From Rhodospirillaceae bacterium (GTDB lineage Bacteria > Pseudomonadota > Alphaproteobacteria > Rhodospirillales > Rhodospirillaceae), in contig JAQWRV010000022.1 in assembly GCA_029243545.1 (NCBI GenBank), positions 1-64,000 of the forward strand: a stretch of DNA of 64,000 bases. Reading direction: 5' to 3'. Shown here in pieces: positions 8,148 through 17,546 of the stretch. The notes under the pieces are model-generated. The model was given only the letters and a program-made list of their open reading frames with translations. It searched no databases and was not told the origin of the DNA. Made by a program: the position numbers and the translations under genes. How positions within the stretch are numbered: the first letter of the stretch is position 1; each line of letters starts with the position of its first letter.

Positions 8148-9812
8148 ATGATTAGGTTTTTATTATTCGTAGTGTCTTTCCTTTTACCATTGAGTGCGAT
8201 AGCCGCGGACAGCCCACCGGTTCTGTTTGTAGAACAGAGTGAAGAAGCTGGGATTTCTGATCATGCCGTAAACAGTACCGGGCCAACTTTCGTCGACTAC
8301 GACAATGACGGAGACCTCGATATTTACATTCCGGCAGAGTCCTTGGCAGAGGGCATAGACAACAGGCTTTGGGAAAATGACGGTACCGGCAAGTTCACAG
8401 ATGTCGCAGTTGCGCGCGGCGTAGACAATCACGGCAGCTTAAGTCGTGGAGCGTCATGGGGCGACTATGACAATGACGGCGACCAAGACCTTGCCGTATC
8501 TAATATGCCGCCCGGTCAAGACCGACGAGCTCACGTACCGACGTCCCTCTTTAAAAACCTTTTGAACGAGACTGGCTCTGCAAATTTCGAGAATGTGAGC
8601 CGCTCAGCAGGCTTTATGCGCCATGGAAACGATGAGGATGCGCGTATCGGGGGCGTTGGCGATACCGGTGCCGGTTTAGCTTGGGGAGACTACGACAACG
8701 ATGGTGATTTAGATCTATTTTGGAAATGCGCCGATGCCCACGTTGAGAATGCTCTATTTCGCAACGATGGCGAAGGCACCTTTACGGACGTTACTGAAAA
8801 CTCCGGTGTCGCCATTCAAGGAAAAGTAATGGAGGCGAATTCGCAAGGCTCGCCGAGTTGGACGGACGTTAATGATGACGGCTGGGTGGATCTTCTTATT
8901 ACCAACGAAGGTGCCTCAAAAATCCTTTTGTTAAACAACAAGGATGGAACATTCGATGACATAACCCAGAGCCGCCGAGGACCGAACGGTTTCGCTTTCC
9001 TGAACCCCGGCAACGCCAACGGTGCTTGTGTCGGTGATATCGACAATGACGGCGATTTTGATTTTTACCTTCCAACGGCGGATCAAGCCAATAGGCTTAT
9101 TCTAAGCAACTTGGCGGAAAAAGGTGAAGTGAGCTTTAGCGACATCACGCTGACGTCTGGGGCGGGTGATCCGGGTGGGGCACGTGGCTGTACTATGGCC
9201 GACTTTGACAATGACGGTTACCTGGATATTTATGTCAATAATGGCGGACTTTCCAATGTATTGATAAACGACGTTATTGCACAAATGCCGATGTTTGTTC
9301 AGTTCTACATTGCGTGGGAGCCTGCCTACAACAAGCTCTACCGGAACAATGGCGACAGAACCTTTTCAGATATCACTGAAGGCTCGGGCGCAGAGGGATT
9401 TGGGATTGGCAGTGGCGTCGGAGCCGCAGACATAAATGAAGATGGATTTGCCGACCTCCTTCTGACCAATCGCACGTATTACAGCAACGGCGAGAGGGTT
9501 AATATTCCTCAACAGAACCACCTACTTATAAATCAGGCCAATGAGAATGCATGGATCAAAATCGCATTAACGGGCACAAAGAGTAACCGCAACGCCTACG
9601 GCGCAAAGGTGAAAGTGACTGCCGGAGATATGAGCCAGATGCGTGAACTCACAAGCGCGCACGGCTATAATTCAGCAGATGACCCGACCTTGCTCTTTGG
9701 GCTGGGATTACAAGAAAGCGTAGATGCTATCGAAATAAGGTGGCCAAGCGGCGTCGTGCAAAACCTTGAGAATATCGACGCGCGCCAAACGATTGACATT
9801 CAGGAGCCCTGA
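8148..9812 (+). CDS. Secreted FG-GAP/VCBS repeat protein with C-terminal ASPIC/UnbV domain
   Basis: The 554-residue protein starts with a Sec signal peptide (hydrophobic residues 4-15, cleavage near AIAA-DS). At least six calcium-binding DxDxDG loops follow (FVDYDNDGDLDIY and relatives), which form a beta-propeller. A C-terminal ASPIC/UnbV domain (about 465-550, SNRNAYGAKVKV, IRWPSGVVQ) makes it a CRTAC1-like extracellular protein. Such proteins bind ligands or carbohydrate outside the cell; none is a proven enzyme. It is inside the glycan island, 102 bases after the Nudix gene and in the same direction. Confidence 0.88.
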   Translation: MIRFLLFVVSFLLPLSAIAADSPPVLFVEQSEEAGISDHAVNSTGPTFVDYDNDGDLDIYIPAESLAEGIDNRLWENDGTGKFTDVAVARGVDNHGSLSRGASWGDYDNDGDQDLAVSNMPPGQDRRAHVPTSLFKNLLNETGSANFENVSRSAGFMRHGNDEDARIGGVGDTGAGLAWGDYDNDGDLDLFWKCADAHVENALFRNDGEGTFTDVTENSGVAIQGKVMEANSQGSPSWTDVNDDGWVDLLITNEGASKILLLNNKDGTFDDITQSRRGPNGFAFLNPGNANGACVGDIDNDGDFDFYLPTADQANRLILSNLAEKGEVSFSDITLTSGAGDPGGARGCTMADFDNDGYLDIYVNNGGLSNVLINDVIAQMPMFVQFYIAWEPAYNKLYRNNGDRTFSDITEGSGAEGFGIGSGVGAADINEDGFADLLLTNRTYYSNGERVNIPQQNHLLINQANENAWIKIALTGTKSNRNAYGAKVKVTAGDMSQMRELTSAHGYNSADDPTLLFGLGLQESVDAIEIRWPSGVVQNLENIDARQTIDIQEP

Positions 9813-9959
9813 CGTTCGAGCGCTCACGTGCTATGTCCATGAACTAAGCTCATGAACTATACCCACGCCAAATGCTTGACCTATGCGCCAAGGTCCAGGA
9901 TAAGTGCCGCTTGGATCGAATATTCCAAGCTGGCATGAACAATTGAGTTCGATGATAAC

Positions 9960-10997
9960 ATGACCCAGACCATTCTCGTGACCGGCGGCGCCGGCTTCAT
10001 TGGCTCTAACTTTATCCATTACACACTAAAGAACCATCCAGATTACAAGGTGATCATTCTGGATGCCCTCACCTATGCTGGGTCAACGGACAATCTTCCG
10101 GCAGAGTCCCTTGTCGAGCACGATGACAGAGTGCTGTTCCGGTACGGCAACATCATGAATGCGGATATGGTTGACGCACTCATGGCGGAAAGCGACATGG
10201 TCGTTCACTTCGCCGCAGAAACCCACGTAACTCGTTCTATTTATGATAACCGGAACTTTTTTGAAACCGATGTGCTAGGCACGCAAACTCTTGTGAACGC
10301 AGCTTTGCGCCATCGTGAGAAGATTAATAAATTCATTCATATATCAACATCGGAAGTTTACGGCACGGCGCTGTCCGAGAAAATCGATGAAGACCACCCT
10401 TTGATGCCTATGAGTCCTTATGCCAGTGCTAAATGTGGCGCTGACCGGCTTATCTATTCCTATTGGCAGACCTATAAGCTTCCACTTGTAACCATTCGGC
10501 CATTCAATATGTTTGGCCCAAGACAGCATCTAGAGAAAGTTATTCCTCGCTTCATTACCAGCACGATCTTGGGAGAACCTCTAACTGTTCATGGTGATGG
10601 ATCCGCGGCGCGTGATTTCATGTTTGCAGATGATTTATGCCGAGGGATCCACCTCGTACTTGACGCAGAATCAAGCGCGGTCACGGGTGAAGTATTCAAC
10701 ATGGCGAGCGGGACGCACCGGTCGATTAAGTCGATTGCCGAAGAGATTCTGGACGGACTAAAGATCGACCACAGTCAAATTTCATACATTGGTGACAGGC
10801 CGGGCCAAGTTTTTCGGCATACCGGAGACTGGTCTAAGGCTCATAGTGTTCTTGGGTGGTCGCCGGAAGTATCTTGGGAAGATGGACTAAAACGAACGCT
10901 GGAATGGTACACCGGCCATCACGACTTCTGGAAAAAGCAATTGTGGATGCGTGCGATACCCATCATCACTGAAACAGGTAAAGTGGAACTCCACTAG
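9960..10997 (+). CDS. NAD-dependent nucleotide-sugar epimerase/dehydratase
   Basis: This 345-residue extended SDR has the NAD motif GGAGFIGS (9-16) and the catalytic Tyr154/Lys158 in SPYASAK. The overall pattern (ALTYAGSTDNL, RPFNMFGPRQH, RDFMFADDLCRGIHLVL) is close to RmlB and LegB-type 4,6-dehydratases. The RmlB active-site Asp-Glu is Ser-Glu here (ISTSEVYG), so it is not a standard dTDP-glucose dehydratase. It may supply the 4-keto sugar for the second aminotransferase at 18688-19857. The 147 bases before it hold no other gene. Confidence 0.82.
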   Translation: MTQTILVTGGAGFIGSNFIHYTLKNHPDYKVIILDALTYAGSTDNLPAESLVEHDDRVLFRYGNIMNADMVDALMAESDMVVHFAAETHVTRSIYDNRNFFETDVLGTQTLVNAALRHREKINKFIHISTSEVYGTALSEKIDEDHPLMPMSPYASAKCGADRLIYSYWQTYKLPLVTIRPFNMFGPRQHLEKVIPRFITSTILGEPLTVHGDGSAARDFMFADDLCRGIHLVLDAESSAVTGEVFNMASGTHRSIKSIAEEILDGLKIDHSQISYIGDRPGQVFRHTGDWSKAHSVLGWSPEVSWEDGLKRTLEWYTGHHDFWKKQLWMRAIPIITETGKVELH

Positions 10998-11020
10998 TCA
11001 TTCAATGCACATAGGGCCCG

Positions 11021-13090
11021 ATGACGGCGAATTCTAATGACGAAGAGGGGGCACCCAGCAAAAAAACCCTCGCCCGGCCTGCACTAGAACACCTGCAACG
11101 CGCATTGCCGACTGTGCCAGATTGGGATGCAGCAGGTCCGATAATATTTGAGACAATCAGGCATCTCAACACTCTCAACGATCCAGATGAAAAAACAACT
11201 ACGCTCCACTTGGTAGAATCTTGCTGCTTAAGACTACTGTCCTCAATCGGCACCAAAGGCATCGCGCCGGAAATCTTGTACGTTCCCCCAAGGGCACAAC
11301 AGACGGTGGGGTCCAATTCAGAGTCTGGTAAATGGAGCGATCTCCATAAAAATCTCTTAGCACTTCAGAAAAGCGCTTCCTTTGCATGGCATGACGATCA
11401 TCTTATCGCCTTGCTTGCTGTCGAGGGCATGGTCTCATCAACCGGCCAAGCGCTTAGTGCGTTGCTTGATGGAATATCTTCAATTGAGCAACTCAACACC
11501 AGTAAAAACATAGACCTAAAAAGACTGGGCGGCCGGCTCTTCCATACGGGATGGTTCAATGATGAGGACATACACGTCCCTAAGGCGATGATTCGTTTTG
11601 GGAAGAAAATTGAAGGTTTTAATTACCCGACGACTTTCATAATGACACGCAATGTCGCTTTGGCGTTTGATTTACAGGACGCCCCAATTTGGCTCTCAAA
11701 ACTCATCTCAGAATACTTATTCTTTCCGTTCATGCTTCGAATGCCGACTACACGGAAGAAAGTCAATTTTGCACTACATTTTGAACTAACCTTGTACGCA
11801 GAGTATTTGAACAAAATTGATACGAAGTCCCATTTCGAAGAAACATACGAGCGGATTGCTCCTGTTCTGGAACGATGCGGCGAGCTTCTCGCCCAAGAAA
11901 ATTCTTATGAACTGTCCCGTACTAACAACGGCCCGCCAAGAATTGCGTTCTTACTCCACTCCCATAGTTATCTTGCCCATGCGAGAAATTACCTGACCTT
12001 TCTAGAGGGACTCAAAGAACTCGATTCACGTCCGCTCGAACCAATAACCTATATAAACGGAAATGAGACGGAACACGGCAAGGAACGGCTCCCGCAAGCG
12101 ATATCGGAACGCGGATCTACTATTCGCTGGATAGATTTATCAGCTGGTGACGTTCCGGACTATCTGCTCGCCATAAGAGCCCAGGCCGATAAAGATAACA
12201 TCGCAATGCTTGTCTTCGTTTCCACACCAACTTTTCTCATCACCAGTGCCCGTGCTCGTATCGCACCCCGCATAACATGGTGGGCGATGAAATATCATGC
12301 TATCCAAAGCAACAGTATTGATGGTTATCTGACGTATGGGTCGTTTGGCCCAGAGCGTATAATTGAAGGCCGAAAATGGCGATCCACCTTCCCAGCCTTG
12401 ACCGATCTTTATGACCCCAATGTGGCTGAACAAGCGCATGAAATTCGTCAGCGTTATCTAAAAAAAGGATTTTGCTGTCTTCTCGCATGCATCGGTCGGG
12501 CAGAGAAAATAAACCACCGGCCTTACTTGGAGACAGTGCAGAGACTCCTTGCAGATCATCCGGATGCATTATTCCTGTGGACAGGACGCTCGATCCCCCC
12601 GGAAGTAAAAGCGACAATTAATGAACTTGGAATCAGTGAGCAATGTGAATGCATTGGCTGGATCGACACCAAGCTGTACGCGCAAGTTATTGATATCTAT
12701 GTAGATAGCTATCCCTTTGCCTCAGGTTATACGGCCTATGAAGCGATGGCAGCGGGTAAACCTGTTGTCGTTCTTGAAACTCCTGAATCGCTCGAAACAT
12801 CAACCGCCACCACTCTCCTCCCCGCACTCAAACGAGAGTCTGGTAGCCGAAAGGATCAGGACCGCTTGATAGAAATCTTCTCCGAGAATGACGGAGATTT
12901 AGCCTTTACGCCTTTTGTGAGTAATATCGAGACCTATGAGAAGAAAGCTTTAAGGTTGATGGAGGACACTCAATATAGAGAGCAAAGCGGGGAAGCCGGT
13001 CGAATATTTGTTAATGAGTTTCTTAGCGATCGGACGCGTATGACCCAGAATATTTGTACGCATTTCTTTGAAATTATTGATGGCTCTTGA
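11021..13090 (+). CDS. Large GT-B fold glycosyltransferase-like protein
   Basis: The 689-residue protein has a helical N-terminal region of about 300 residues with no recognised motif, then a GT-B-like half. Residues about 480-620 contain CIGRAEKINHRPYLETV, a donor-site region (ECIGWIDTKLYAQVIDIYVDSYPF) and SGYTAYEAMAAGKPVVVLE, which match the C-terminal Rossmann domain of GT4/GT41-like enzymes. It probably transfers a sugar of this island to a protein or lipid acceptor. Its position 23 bases after the dehydratase supports this. Family and acceptor are uncertain. Confidence 0.7.
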   Translation: MTANSNDEEGAPSKKTLARPALEHLQRALPTVPDWDAAGPIIFETIRHLNTLNDPDEKTTTLHLVESCCLRLLSSIGTKGIAPEILYVPPRAQQTVGSNSESGKWSDLHKNLLALQKSASFAWHDDHLIALLAVEGMVSSTGQALSALLDGISSIEQLNTSKNIDLKRLGGRLFHTGWFNDEDIHVPKAMIRFGKKIEGFNYPTTFIMTRNVALAFDLQDAPIWLSKLISEYLFFPFMLRMPTTRKKVNFALHFELTLYAEYLNKIDTKSHFEETYERIAPVLERCGELLAQENSYELSRTNNGPPRIAFLLHSHSYLAHARNYLTFLEGLKELDSRPLEPITYINGNETEHGKERLPQAISERGSTIRWIDLSAGDVPDYLLAIRAQADKDNIAMLVFVSTPTFLITSARARIAPRITWWAMKYHAIQSNSIDGYLTYGSFGPERIIEGRKWRSTFPALTDLYDPNVAEQAHEIRQRYLKKGFCCLLACIGRAEKINHRPYLETVQRLLADHPDALFLWTGRSIPPEVKATINELGISEQCECIGWIDTKLYAQVIDIYVDSYPFASGYTAYEAMAAGKPVVVLETPESLETSTATTLLPALKRESGSRKDQDRLIEIFSENDGDLAFTPFVSNIETYEKKALRLMEDTQYREQSGEAGRIFVNEFLSDRTRMTQNICTHFFEIIDGS

Positions 13091-13163
13091 CCAGCTACAT
13101 TCGTCTATCATCGCGGTAGCCGTACCATCCCCTAATAGTGTACCAAGTACTAACGAGACCTAA

Positions 13164-13520
13164 ATGAGCCTAAAAATCCTATCTCATCTGTTTACTGGTC
13201 CCTTCGATATTGATGGTACGAAAGTACGCGCCAATCAGGACCCTGTGGTTTTTGCCATCGTTTGCCGAGGCGGCAAGCCATGGAACCCCGAATTCTTATT
13301 GATAGCGGTTGAAAAATCAGACCCGGCAGGCGTCGAATTCAAAGACCATCCTGACCGGCAGAGCTGGGACACGCTGTGCGATGGCGAGGCAGGTGTTTAC
13401 CTTCTTCCCGTGCCTAAGGCGCACAAGCAGGACATTGACCCCCGTGATCAAATTGTTACCGAAATACGGGATAGCCTAAAGCCTCCAGGCGGGGCAATTC
13501 CCATTCACGGCATGATGTAA
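13164..13520 (+). CDS. Small conserved-looking protein of unknown function
   Basis: The 118-residue protein has no signal peptide or membrane segment. It contains SHLFTGPFDIDGTKV, FAIVCRGGKPWNPEFLLIAV and ends PPGGAIPIHGMM. I do not recognise a family. It lies 14 bases before the WbqC gene and on the same strand, so it is probably part of the glycan operon. Its acidic, soluble character suggests a cytoplasmic role. Confidence 0.55.
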   Translation: MSLKILSHLFTGPFDIDGTKVRANQDPVVFAIVCRGGKPWNPEFLLIAVEKSDPAGVEFKDHPDRQSWDTLCDGEAGVYLLPVPKAHKQDIDPRDQIVTEIRDSLKPPGGAIPIHGMM

Positions 13521-13534
13521 GTTTCGCCACTGTC

Positions 13535-14221
13535 ATGACTACGCTTGTTGTTCTTCAACCCGGATACCTGCCTTGGCTTGGGTTCTTCGATCAGATGAAG
13601 AAGGCTGACGTGTTTGTCTACTACGACGACGTCCAATTTGACAAAAATGGATGGCGCAATCGCAACCGCATTAAGGGATCCAAAGGACCGGTTTGGTTAA
13701 CTGTGCCGGTCCGTCACAAAGGACGCTCAGACCAATCCATACAGGCTGTTGAAGTCATACAAGATCAACTTTGGGCCACGAAACACGTCAAATCCATACG
13801 TGAACTCTATGCTCATGCGCCGTTCACAAAGGACTATCTTGACGGTTTAGAGGCTGTTTTGTCGGGTCCCAAGACACATCTTGTGGACTTTTGTTACGCC
13901 GCTGTGGAGTACTTCCGGGGGGTTCTTGAAATTGACACACCTATGTTCCGTTCGTCAGATCTGAATATTGAAGGCGAGCGCTCAGAACGACTGGTCAATA
14001 TTTGTAATCACTTTCAAGCAGATACTTATCTCTCTGGAGACTCAGCTAAATCGTATCTACAAGACGACCTGTTTAAGGATGCCGGAATCGACGTGCAGTG
14101 GCAAAATTATCAGCACCCTACCTATGACCAGCAGCACGGCGCCTTCATTTCACACTTGTCTATTGTTGACCTTGTTATGAACATGGGGCCAGATAGCGGT
14201 ACTATTTTTTCTAACAAATAA
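13535..14221 (+). CDS. WbqC family protein
   Basis: The 228-residue protein opens with LQPGYLPWLGFFDQMKKAD, followed by VYYDDVQFDKNGWRNRNRIK and WLTVPV, the hallmarks of the WbqC family found in O-antigen and nucleotide-sugar gene clusters. The family resembles acyl/aminoacyl-transfer enzymes, and a role in acylating an amino sugar has been suggested, but no reaction is established to my knowledge. It fits the island as a sugar-modifying enzyme. ATG 13535 follows the preceding stop by 14 bases. Confidence 0.85.
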   Translation: MTTLVVLQPGYLPWLGFFDQMKKADVFVYYDDVQFDKNGWRNRNRIKGSKGPVWLTVPVRHKGRSDQSIQAVEVIQDQLWATKHVKSIRELYAHAPFTKDYLDGLEAVLSGPKTHLVDFCYAAVEYFRGVLEIDTPMFRSSDLNIEGERSERLVNICNHFQADTYLSGDSAKSYLQDDLFKDAGIDVQWQNYQHPTYDQQHGAFISHLSIVDLVMNMGPDSGTIFSNK

Positions 14222-14274
14222 TTACGGACGAATATTCATGAGCAGATATTCATGGACTGGAGAATGGGATCGTT

Positions 14275-14538
14275 ATGTCCGACGGAAAGCCTAGAAAACG
14301 CGCAGAAAGTCTCGCTGTCGAGAACGTAAAGCGCATAGCCGATGTATTGAGGACCGAACGCAACGACGCCCTCGCGATGGCTCAGATGAAACGACAGGAA
14401 GCTGACCAACTTCGAGGCCATTTGATAAAGGCGCAGTCAATTATTAGCGCAGCAGCACCGTTTCTTAGCGATGAAGCCGCGGAGGCCGCAAAGTCCTTTC
14501 TTGAAGACGTGGAAGACAATCTAAAAGCTGCTAATTGA
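14275..14538 (+). CDS. Small alpha-helical protein, unknown function
   Basis: This is an 87-residue, charged, Ala/Glu/Arg-rich protein. Residues about 12-55 (ESLAVENVKRIADVLRTERNDAL and on) have the heptad-like spacing of a coiled coil, and 60-85 form a second helical stretch. It is the last rightward gene of the island and ends five bases before the convergent asnB stop. No family is recognised. The ATG is preceded by GGAGAA 17 bases upstream and no closer Shine-Dalgarno, so expression may be weak. Confidence 0.5.
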   Translation: MSDGKPRKRAESLAVENVKRIADVLRTERNDALAMAQMKRQEADQLRGHLIKAQSIISAAAPFLSDEAAEAAKSFLEDVEDNLKAAN

Positions 14539-14543
14539 ATCCC

Positions 14544-16406
14544 TTATTGCGGCTCAATGTAAGCATCCCACCAGAGCTGCAAGTTGAGCAGATTCCATAC
14601 GCGATTCCCGTGATTTGCAGTACCCGAATAGTGCTCATCAAGAAGCGTGCCAATCGCCGGAGTATTGAACAGGCCATGACGGTTCAATCGATCTGCACCT
14701 AACCTATCCGTTACGTAACTTTTGAGATTGTTAAGCACCCAGTGATTGACCGGCATCAGGAAGCCTTCTTTCGGCCGATCAAGAATGTCGTCTGGTATAA
14801 GGCCCCGCACGGCTTCTTTGAGAATATGCTTTACCCTACCGTTCTTGATTTTTAAGCCCCCCGGCAGAGAGGCTGCCAGTTCCATAAGAGAATGATCCAG
14901 GAAAGGCGGCCGAACCTCTACAGAATGTGCCATGGAAAGCCGGTCCACAAAGGGCAGGACTTGATCTGGGAGAAGAGATTCGAAGTCAACATGCAGGGCA
15001 CGGTTTGTCGCATCATGTCCTCTAAATTCGTGGTCAATCCCGCGTATAAGCCCCACCGTCGACGCATCACCGATGTAACTCTTCATCGTGTCTGAATAGA
15101 GAGACCTATTACAATCGTCGTCGGAAATGTATTGAGCCATTCTCTGGCTCGCGTAATCTCCCCGGTCCAGAATCGCGTCTAGGTGTGCTGTGTTGTCAGC
15201 CCATTCACCGAGACTATTTTCTTGCTCCTCAAACTGCACCTCATTCATATTCCGCTGCTTTGCTCTTAGTGCCAGCGGTTCGGCGATTCGATGTGCGAGA
15301 TAACTTGCGAACAACTCATCTGCCCCATCACCAGACAGGCAGACCTTGACATGTTTCGCGATCAATTCCGTAAGAAAAAAAGTTGAGATGACACCCGAAA
15401 AGGGCTCATCAAAAGCGAGCGTTATTTCTTCTATTCGATCAGGCACATCCTTAAATCGGACTGTGAATTCATGATGATCAGTGCCATATTTTTTTGCGAC
15501 ATCAGCCGCATGTAACCGGTCTAAGTCTTTGTGTTCAAAGCCATCGTCATAAACCAAGGTAAACGTTTTTACAGGATGATCCATTTGCCGGGCCATCAGC
15601 GCGACAATGCTGGAACTATCCACGCCACCAGACAGATAGGCACCAAAGGGAACGTCTGAGCGCATGTGGAATAGCACGCTCTCTTCGAGCAGGCGCCGCA
15701 CTTCGCGCACCGCATCGTGCTCGTTACCGTCGAAAGACAGGCTGAAATCCAACTTCCACCAGCGCTTCGTCTCAGTCCCTTCACTAGAATACGTCAACAT
15801 GTGTCCTGGACGTATCTGCCGTATCTGTCGAAATGCTGTCCTTGGAGCCGGTATATTTTTGAGGCTCAAGTAATGATGCAAGGCCGTAAAGTCTGGGTCA
15901 CGCGACACCCCTGGATGCGCTAAGAGCGCTTTGATCTCAGATCCAAAAACTAGCCCCCCCGTCACTTCAGCAAAATACAGTGGCTTGATACCGGCGCGGT
16001 CACGCAAGAGGATCAGCTGTTCAGAATTGGAATCCCAGATCGCGATCGCAAACATGCCGCGCAATTTATGAGCAAAGGATGGACCATATTTCTCGAACAG
16101 GGGCAAAATAACTTCTGTGTCGGAATGGTCTGTTTTGAAACGATATCCCTCAGCTTCAAGTTCTGAGCGCAACTCGGGGGCATTATAGATTTCACCATTG
16201 AATACAACGGTTCGCGATCCATCGGCGCTGGTAATGGGTTGTTGCCCCGTCTCTACGTCAATGATGGCGAGACGGCGCATTCCCAGGCCAATATTATTAG
16301 AAAACCATAGGCCCGCGTCGTCAGGACCCCGATGCCGCAGTGACTGCGTCATTCGCTCAAGATCAGATCTTGAGCCCGACCCAATGAGCCCGGCTATACC
16401 ACACAT
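14544..16406 (-). CDS. asnB: Glutamine-hydrolysing asparagine synthetase-type amidotransferase
   Basis: The 620-residue protein has the class II glutaminase domain with nucleophile Cys2 (MCGIAG), RHRGPDD and FNGEIYN motifs, then the synthetase domain with the ATP pyrophosphatase loop SGGVDS at residues 259-264. The length is normal for AsnB. In polysaccharide clusters such enzymes often amidate sugar carboxylates (WbpS-like) or amide-link amino groups rather than make asparagine. It is the last gene of a six-gene leftward run, which favours a glycan role, but simple asparagine synthesis remains possible. Confidence 0.88.
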   Translation of the reverse strand: MCGIAGLIGSGSRSDLERMTQSLRHRGPDDAGLWFSNNIGLGMRRLAIIDVETGQQPITSADGSRTVVFNGEIYNAPELRSELEAEGYRFKTDHSDTEVILPLFEKYGPSFAHKLRGMFAIAIWDSNSEQLILLRDRAGIKPLYFAEVTGGLVFGSEIKALLAHPGVSRDPDFTALHHYLSLKNIPAPRTAFRQIRQIRPGHMLTYSSEGTETKRWWKLDFSLSFDGNEHDAVREVRRLLEESVLFHMRSDVPFGAYLSGGVDSSSIVALMARQMDHPVKTFTLVYDDGFEHKDLDRLHAADVAKKYGTDHHEFTVRFKDVPDRIEEITLAFDEPFSGVISTFFLTELIAKHVKVCLSGDGADELFASYLAHRIAEPLALRAKQRNMNEVQFEEQENSLGEWADNTAHLDAILDRGDYASQRMAQYISDDDCNRSLYSDTMKSYIGDASTVGLIRGIDHEFRGHDATNRALHVDFESLLPDQVLPFVDRLSMAHSVEVRPPFLDHSLMELAASLPGGLKIKNGRVKHILKEAVRGLIPDDILDRPKEGFLMPVNHWVLNNLKSYVTDRLGADRLNRHGLFNTPAIGTLLDEHYSGTANHGNRVWNLLNLQLWWDAYIEPQ

Positions 16407-16473
16407 ATTTTAATTGGAATGAGCAGAAAAATAGAACGCGCATCTCTAAGGCAGTAACTATTGGTGGCGTTCA

Positions 16474-17508
16474 TTAATCTTCTTGTGCCTGGAAGTCATC
16501 ATGTTCACCGAGAGCACTAACTTTTTTAACTCTGACTTCCTCAGCGTTTTTGACAACTTTCCAGTAATTATGCTGCCAAGACCGGTACTTCCAGTCAGGA
16601 CAACCAGAGCACAAAGGGATATCTTTGCCATCTCCATTCAGGTGTTTGTCACGATAGAAGGCAAACCCCTCGCCGTGCCAAATATCACTGATGGATTCAG
16701 TGTTTATGTTGCCCATACTTGTATTCGCCGAGATGTCATAGCCGCAAACCATGACATTGCCTCTGGAATCAATGTTGAGGCGCTCAAAAATAAACGGGCA
16801 CGGAACTTCGTCCGTATTCAAGTAAGCTATCGGGTCAGCAGACTTTTCCCCGGTCAACGTCGTATTCACGCCCCAGGTCAAATACTTCCGCTTGATCATG
16901 TAATCGATTCCAATTTCATCGACCCAGAAGCGCTCGACCTCGTCTACATCGACGCCTTCTTGGTTGACACAAGACGCCACAATCTTCGACGTCGATTTTA
17001 TTTCATCCCGTAACGCCAACATACGCTTCACGTTCTCAACCAATATAGACCATTCCAACCCTTTGCGTACGACCGAATAGGTCGCCTCATCACAGGCGTC
17101 GACCGAGAATTCGATCATGTCCACACCCGCTTCAAGAAGAGCGCGAGAATTATCCTCATCGAATAATGAACCGTTGGTAATCAAACCAATTTTACAGCCG
17201 ATGCTCTTGGCATACACCAACAGTTCGGTTCCCATCGGATGAAGCATGGGTTCGCCACCACCCGAAATTCGGAGATAGGCGCCGTGTGGACCCGATTCAT
17301 CTGCAATACGCTTGAACGTATCCTCCAACATATACGGTGCGTCGCGATACTCCTTGCGAATCTGTGAATTGGTGTAAGGACAATGCGGACACAACGCATT
17401 GCACGGATAGACAAAAGACAAGACGAGCATCATGGGAAATTGCGAGGCTTCTGGACGCAACCCGTAGTCTTCCTGTGTATGTTCTTTCGACTTAACTGAA
17501 CCTTCCAT
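16474..17508 (-). CDS. Radical SAM/SPASM-domain protein (first of two)
   Basis: The 344-residue protein has the [4Fe-4S]/SAM motif CNALCPHC with Cys36, Cys40 and Cys43, followed by the radical SAM barrel (GGGEPMLHP, SVDACDEATY). A C-terminal SPASM-like region carries further cysteines (CPFIFERLNID, VMVCGYD, CSGCPDW) for an auxiliary cluster. Homologous pairs occur in sugar and lipopolysaccharide clusters, with unproven reactions. It lies 38 bases downstream of the second radical SAM gene, and the two are clearly related in layout. Substrate: a sugar intermediate or peptide; cannot be told. Confidence 0.85.
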   Translation of the reverse strand: MEGSVKSKEHTQEDYGLRPEASQFPMMLVLSFVYPCNALCPHCPYTNSQIRKEYRDAPYMLEDTFKRIADESGPHGAYLRISGGGEPMLHPMGTELLVYAKSIGCKIGLITNGSLFDEDNSRALLEAGVDMIEFSVDACDEATYSVVRKGLEWSILVENVKRMLALRDEIKSTSKIVASCVNQEGVDVDEVERFWVDEIGIDYMIKRKYLTWGVNTTLTGEKSADPIAYLNTDEVPCPFIFERLNIDSRGNVMVCGYDISANTSMGNINTESISDIWHGEGFAFYRDKHLNGDGKDIPLCSGCPDWKYRSWQHNYWKVVKNAEEVRVKKVSALGEHDDFQAQED

Positions 17509-17546
17509 GAGGGTTCTATCTCTCCGTGCCAGACAATTAGAAGGAC

